A stretch of 64,000 bases of DNA from Halictus rubicundus (lineage: Eukaryota; Arthropoda; Insecta; Hymenoptera; Halictidae): NCBI RefSeq assembly GCF_050948215.1, contig NC_135149.1, positions 12,195,001-12,259,000 of the forward strand, given 5' to 3'. Both the position numbers and the translations under genes were made by a program. The notes beneath the pieces are model-generated. The model did no database searches and was not told where the DNA came from. It saw nothing but the letters and a program-made list of their open reading frames with translations. Each line of letters begins with the position of its first letter. The stretch's first letter is position 1. Positions 59,001 through 64,000 of this stretch are shown in pieces.

Positions 59001-60500
59001 TTTCCCGGATATTTTTAGCTGGAACAAGACTTTTTAAGACACTCGGGCAACACCGTGCATCGCAGATTGCAATACCGTTTTCTTAATTGAATCGCCGGGG
59101 AAATTTTATTCCGCGTTCTTTTTTCGGACGGACACTTTGCTCTTTGTCGAGGAGAGCTGCCAGCATTTTTAACGATCATTAAATGCTGCTAAACGATGTG
59201 TTCGTTTGTATTTTTATTTACAAATTTTTGTATTTTTTATCATACTGCTTCTCAAAGAGTCGTTTCTAAAACGTCTTCTAAAATTGTCATTCGAATGAAT
59301 TAAACCCAGAAACTGACAGATTAGAGATGTCTTTAAAAAGCTGGTTTCAAAATGGCCCAAACGGCCATCGTGTGAGGGTTAAGAATAAGAATTTAGGTAT
59401 GAGAATTTTATTAACGACGAGTTAATTCGTCACTGATAGCCAATGAATAGAAAAATCACCCGCCTGACAGGTTAATATTTCCAGCGATAATTACAGCCTC
59501 TCCGGAGCCACGCCTATTTTCGTCCGGCCCGAATTCGAAGAATTACCAACTTCGATTAGGCGCCAAAGGAAAATTAGAGGTTGCTCGAACTAATCATTAC
59601 CGCTGAATTAAAACGTCGATCCATTCGTACCGAGGCGTACGCTTAATTAAGATATCGTTTACAGTGATTTACGATCTAATTGGCTCTAATAAGACATTAT
59701 TTCGTCAGACGGTTTACGAACTCCCGATGCATTACCATAAAAGTGTGCAGGCAACGGTTGCGGTACACTTTCCCGGTGTCAAGTGAAATTTATCGCTTCT
59801 CGATTTATCAATAATCGCGCTTGCCGGTGCCTAACACGCTCGGCAGATTGAAACATAACCAGGATATCCTAGGCTAAAATCATAGACTCTCCATGACGGA
59901 GATAAAAATCGCGTTTACTAATCCCCGCCGCGCTGTGCTGTGGCCGAGGCGAATCTGAATTACTATGTTTCGCATCTTTATTCGCGCCCGCTCTCCCGAC
60001 AAGGACACTCGTCTATTTATCCAGCCATCTAGTCCTGGTAGAACGTGTTCCGACGCCGCGAAGGCCTATGGGCTAGTTAAAGTGATTTATCGTGCTCGTA
60101 AAATATACTTCGCGGCCGCGACGAGCCTCTGGATACAGGCAGGGGCCAGTTTCATTTCAATTCCACGAGAAGCACAGCCGAATCCTGCAAGAGGATCTTG
60201 TCTCCTGGATCAATCGCCACGGTCTACAACCATCTATCTACTCTGCCCAGGGCTGTGACGCTGCCCGTAGCAAGCAGGATTTTCAGTTGGAATTCTTCCG
60301 CCTGACTGTAGATTTTTGGGTGAAATGAAATTTTTCCGAGTAGATTGCAACGAACAGAAGTTACGTTGACTGCCACGTCGATCATGCCAGTGTCGCTATT
60401 TGACGATCCGAGAAAAATTCTTATTAAAAAAAAACTCCGGAAACTGAATTTTTATCATGCAATGTATGACTTTACAATTCTGCAATAGCTGTCTGTAATA
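56024..60500. other. Non-coding stretch with regulatory-like blocks
   Basis: CpG and TAAT mixtures at 57950-58140 and 59440-59900 resemble insect developmental enhancers (inference). GTGAGGGTTAA near 59374 is a possible solo TTAA-type end. The frame at 58646-59086 (146 codons, +) has ATG and normal composition but no domain, and it overlaps an open minus-strand frame. A possible short start (MRDRSDRE then GTGAGT, about 58197-58220) is too short to support. A GA run lies at 60505-60522. Confidence 0.4.
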
Positions 60501-60860
60501 CCACAAGAGAGAGAGAGAGAGAAAGTGAGAGGAGAAGAGTGCGTTAAGAAATTCAATTGCTGAAAACACTGGGTGTATCTTCCTGGTCTAGAACCTATCC
60601 ATAAAAGAGCACGAGGTAGCCAGAACAATAAAGCTAGCAAAAAAATGGAGAAGAAGGGGATAGAAAAGGCAGGGTAAAAGAGGGTGCGGCACGTGGCGGT
60701 GCGTCCAGAAATGTTACGGGGTAAAAGTGGGGGTGTGAAGAACCCGGTGTAGAGCCATACTGCCAGCGCCAGTCTAAGGATAGCCAGAAAAAATAAAACG
60801 GACAAGAGACAGGGTGAAAGAGGGCGCGGCACGTGGGGTAGTACGTCCAGCAATTTTACG
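60501..60860. other. Purine-rich non-coding stretch with a local duplication
   Basis: AGGGTAAAAGAGGGTGCGGC, ACGTGGCGG and GTCCAGAAATGTTACGGGGT (about 60671-60724) recur as AGGGTGAAAGAGGGCGCGGC, ACGTGGGGT and GTCCAGCAATTTTACGGGGT (about 60811-60864), a period of about 140 bases. The 200-codon minus-strand frame here and downstream (60455-61057) is hydrophobic because of this purine bias and is not called. Confidence 0.5.
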
Positions 60861-61437
60861 GGGTAATTATATTTACAGGGAGTGGCACTCGACCTACTCG
60901 AGGAACTTGTCCCTTCGACGAGAACTCGCGCGATCCTGGCAGACCCGCGGGGCGCAGGCTTGCTCCTGCGTGCAACTTGCGAACGCTGGTCGCGGTTTCC
61001 ATGGTTACTTGTCGGCGTCACCCTCGCCACCCCCGCAGCCGAGATGCAGGGTTTCATCCCTCTATCAGGCCGCAGCGCCGGGGCGGCTCCCGTGCGGCGC
61101 AGACGTTCGTGCCGGTTGACCCAGGTCGCGTGATCTCCTCGCTGATCCTCGAACGTTTATTCCCTATTTTCTCACTGATCATCTCGGTGTCTCGTCCTCC
61201 CACGCGTCTTCCGTGCCTCGACAACAATCGTGCAACCGTGTCCAAGCTGCAGAATCGACGCACAATCCTCCGACGATCAACTGCGACGCGCGGAACGTGC
61301 ACACCTGAGGGGTGGATACCCACTGTGACCTTGAGCCGCTCAGCCGGACAGGTGGAGTCTGCGAGGATTCAGGACACGAGATCGATGGGCTGGGTCCTTC
61401 GAGAGAAGATTCGCCGGAGATCCCTCTCGAGGATCGC
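60861..61437 (+). promoter_or_regulatory. CpG-rich block, possible promoter or leader exon
   Basis: After TAATTATATTTACAG (a possible acceptor at 60878) comes about 550 bp of CpG-rich DNA. All three plus frames are open for 80-156 codons and the minus strand is open too. This is what composition alone would give, so I do not choose a frame. It may be a non-coding leader or promoter of the gene whose first coding exon is at 63714. Confidence 0.35.
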
Positions 61438-62455
61438 TGGAAGTTGATCACTTGATGCTATCTTTGTACGAAATTTGATAAGATTGATTGAAGTGGGTGG
61501 TTTCTCTTGAACAGAGGCGGACATGGATCATCGGTTTTTGCGTTCTAGTTTGGATTGATTTAGGTGATCGCTAAGTGGGAGGTTCGATGACAGATATTTT
61601 ATCTTTGCGTGGAGTTCGATAAGATTGGGGACGAGAAAGTTGGTGACTTCTGTGATCAGAGGCAGAAGTGGTGGAAAACGACGATGAAGAAGGCTGAGGA
61701 TTTTCGCGTGCGGACGGTACGAGCATTTGGAAGTTGATTTGATTAGGAGGCTTGATAATATCGTATTTTTCTGCGAGACTTTTTGTGGTTTCTGTGATCC
61801 AAGTCAGGGTTCATTCGAGACGACGGTGGACAAGTTTGAGGACGTTTGCGTGTTGTTTCAGTTGCATTGGAAATTGATCAATGTTCAGAAACCTTGACCG
61901 TATTGTGTTATTCTTTAAAACTGAGAACCAAGTGGGAAGGTCCTATAATCAAAGTCGATCAAAGACGACTATATACAGTCTCAAAATATACTTTAGATCA
62001 AATTGGAAATCGATCACAGCTTGGAAATCTCGACGATATCGAACGTGCTCAAGAAACTGACCGTTTACAAGACAGTGTGCTCTTCCCATAACGAAAATCA
62101 GAGTCAATCCAAGACGACTGTACACAGCCTCTAAATATATTTTAGATCAAGTCGGAAGCTGATCGCTGCTTGGAAACCTCGATGACATTGAATCCTTCCA
62201 TGAAACTGACAATCGACGATTAAGAGGATTCCATCCATAAAGAAAATCAGAGTCGGTGCAAGACGACTATAGACAGTCTCTAAATATACTTTGGATCAAA
62301 TCGGAAGTAGATCGCTGACTGGAAACCTCGATGACATTGAATTCTTCCATGAAACTGACAATCGACGATTTCGAGGGCATCGTGATGAAAGTTGATCGAA
62401 CACAAGGATGTGTATGTTTCCAGCGAATTAAAAGCTGATCGCTATCGCACACTTC
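61438..62455 (+). repeat. Diverged tandem array, about 149-bp units, 7 units
   Basis: A GGAAGTTGATC-like anchor recurs near 61440, 61565 (weak), 61729, 61867, 62004, 62154 and 62303. In the last three units AGACGACT recurs at 61963, 62112 and 62261, exactly 149 bases apart, followed by CAGTCTC.AAATATACTTT and AGATCA. The last two units also share CCTCGATGACATTGAAT and CCATGAAACTGACAATCGAC. Earlier units are more diverged. The array lies between the CpG-rich block and the GA microsatellite upstream of the exon at 63714. Confidence 0.8.
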
Positions 62456-62646
62456 CTATGCGCCTGACAGTCATTGAGAAACCGTCGAGTGTATCCGAAC
62501 CAGTGAATCTACGAACGAATCCGAAGATCTCCGCGTGTAGTTTAGGTTGATCGATGCTTCCAAGTAGAGGAGATCATGCGTGACAGTGTTGAGAGCCAAA
62601 GGAAGTGGCGTGGTTGGAAGTGGTTCAATTAGCACGGCGAAGTTCC

Positions 62647-62649
<3 letters not shown>

Positions 62650-62710
<61 letters not shown>
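62650..62710. repeat. (GA)n microsatellite, about 30 units
   Basis: A perfect GA run. Glu-Arg and Leu-Ser runs in frames 62471-63104 come from it. Confidence 0.95.
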
Positions 62711-62712
<2 letters not shown>

Positions 62713-63713
62713 TGCAGGTCGGAGTGCGATCTATCCGGCAGCTTTTGAGAGGATGCATCGCGGGGGCAGCGACATCCGACAGGCGTCGAGGGATTAGCTG
62801 CAAGATTTTCTTTGCTGAATCATCGCGGCAGCGGGCGGCTGCAGTTGGCAAACGTCGTCGGTCTCTTCGCCGAGGGAGGAACATAGAAGAAGAGGCGGTG
62901 CCCGATGTTGCGGAACAATTCGTAATGAGCACGGGACCCCACGGCGCCGACGTCGAACGAACACGTGCTCTTGTCCCGTACCGTGAACTCCGAATTCTCG
63001 AACTCGGCTCGTTCCGAACGAACTTAGCCAGCGACGTGAACGGCATAGTAATCGAAACTGTGATCAGCGAGACCGTCTACTGCGGGACCCCCGGTCGCTT
63101 CTGATCGTTGCTACTCCCGCGATTGCTCAATTGCGATAGATTTATCGGACGCTAGAGATCTATTTTTTTCGGGAATGTAGGATTTAGCAGATCGTTAGAT
63201 GCGTTAAGAATTAAAGGGAGGATCGATTACCCAAGGTGCTAATAATTATCGAGTAGAGGAATCGTTGCTACGCGGGAACGAAGCTAGTCCCTGAACGTGT
63301 GCTCAAAGGCTCAATTTTGCCTGTTTCGACGTCGACGAAAGATTTACGACTTACTGAACGTGTGCTCAAAAGTTCGATCGAAGCTCGCGGAGATTGCTCC
63401 CGGAGATCTTGGATCGCCCGGAGAAGAGCGTCGAGAACGTGGTCCTAAGTCGTGATAACGATACCGTTGCCAAATATTCACCCTCTCGGTGACTCAGTTC
63501 CAGAGAGTCGAATCACGCTTCGGACAAACATGGAGCACCTTAATTTGCGATAAATCGTCGGAGAAGTAAAAGTGTCCTCGTATTTACGAATTAACGGGAG
63601 AAGATCCTTCGATGTTGAAGTTCCTATGACAGAGATAAATCTATTAGAAATCTACGAACCGTAGATCCACTTTGGAGTTTCAAGGTGGACTGATATTTTT
63701 TTGAGATTGATAA
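62711..63713 (+). promoter_or_regulatory. Probable promoter or leader upstream of the terminal exon
   Basis: Moderately CpG-rich DNA. The frames to 63104 are open on both strands. TGAACGTGTGCTCAAA occurs twice (63293 and 63357). A short upstream frame ATGGAGCACCTTAATTTGCG ending TAA lies near 63530. This pattern fits a long leader with upstream ATGs, but no transcription start can be fixed. Confidence 0.35.
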
Positions 63714-64000
63714 AATGACAAATTCGAACAGCAGCTCGCTGTCGCGAGCCTGGCTCCGTGCGAATTGCTGTCGTTGCGGAGACCCTCGACAGGATAACGT
63801 GAATAACAATTTGAAAGAGGAGACACCGCTGCGGGAAGAGACGGAGACGCTTTTGCACCGCATCGCGTTCACGGTTTGGCACACTGCCCTCCATATCGAG
63901 AGCGAGGTGCGTTCGCGTGGGTGTTGTTCGCGAGATCGTTTTGTTGTTTCCACGCCCGGTTCTCTGCCGAACGCGACAAATTGCGCCTCGTCACGTCCAA
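63714..64000 (+). CDS. Partial coding sequence or first exon, open to the window end
   Basis: The ATG has A at -3 (GATAAAATG) and is the first ATG after an in-frame TGA (63690). The frame reads MTNSNSSSLSRAWLRANCCR, then CGDPRQDNVNNNLKEETPLR and EETETLLHRIAFTVWHTALH, and stays open to the last base (95 codons). A possible donor GAG then GTGCGT at 63906 would end the exon after 64 codons and one base. The composition (Asn, Glu, Leu, few Arg) is protein-like for the first 65 residues and turns Cys/Arg/Ser-rich after the donor, which supports splicing there. A CCxC cluster is at residues 18-21. No family recognised. Confidence 0.5.

Noticed and set aside
58646..59086. 146-codon ATG frame with normal amino-acid composition
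   Set aside because: An overlapping minus-strand frame is also open, no domain or splice context is visible, and the flanks look like regulatory DNA. It would need RNA evidence.
60455..61057. 200-codon minus-strand frame with hydrophobic stretches resembling a membrane protein
   Set aside because: It crosses a GA run, a 140-bp purine-rich duplication and a CpG-rich block. The hydrophobicity comes from the pyrimidine-rich complement, and the plus strand is equally open.
62471..63104. Long frames with Glu-Arg or Leu-Ser runs
   Set aside because: The runs are translations of the (GA)n microsatellite at 62650-62710. The remainder is CpG-driven and open on both strands.

Overview
This window looks like nuclear DNA from an insect, probably a hymenopteran such as an ant or bee. 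That is an inference from four things: CpG dinucleotides are not depleted, CpG-rich blocks alternate with AT-rich DNA, (GA)n/(CT)n microsatellites are common, and there are many short non-autonomous DNA transposons with TA or TTAA target sites. No bacterial-style operon, rRNA, tRNA, CRISPR array or long open reading frame is visible. Nearly all long open frames are unsupported chance frames in CpG-rich DNA.

Gene content is sparse and exon-like, as expected for introns or intergenic DNA of one or more large genes on the + strand. The best coding segment is an internal exon at 29298-29480 (61 codons, phase 0 at both ends, Ser/Thr/Pro-rich). Three possible first coding exons follow: 44988-45050 with a 7-codon microexon at 45224-45244; 55319-55412; and 63714 to the window end, which is open past the edge. 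Each sits after a CpG-rich, promoter-like block. They may be alternative promoters of one gene or starts of separate genes; the sequence alone does not decide. A pair of small frames at 19303-19488 and 19589-19738 lies in another promoter-like block. I recognise none of these proteins, so no gene symbols are given.

Layout: 0-10 kb holds two transposon families and a local set of duplicated segments, including a transposon inserted inside another transposon. 10-20 kb has three CpG-rich blocks and the small frames. 20-35 kb holds more foldback elements, the exon at 29.3 kb and a weak exon candidate at 34.4 kb. 35-44 kb appears empty of genes. 44-64 kb is dominated by tandem arrays with units of about 97-170 bp: 44.1 kb (160 bp, two units), 46.8-47.5 kb (97-127 bp), 48.5-50.4 kb (115-170 bp, with a GC-box-like core), 52.4-54.5 kb (128/134 bp, with a 518-bp higher-order repeat) and 61.4-62.5 kb (about 149 bp). 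These are interleaved with the candidate first exons.

The most unusual structures are the 128/134-bp satellite with a four-unit higher-order pattern and a TAATCCC word in each full unit, the decaying array that keeps a GGCGTGKC core, and the nested transposon whose empty target sequence is preserved in another copy within the window.
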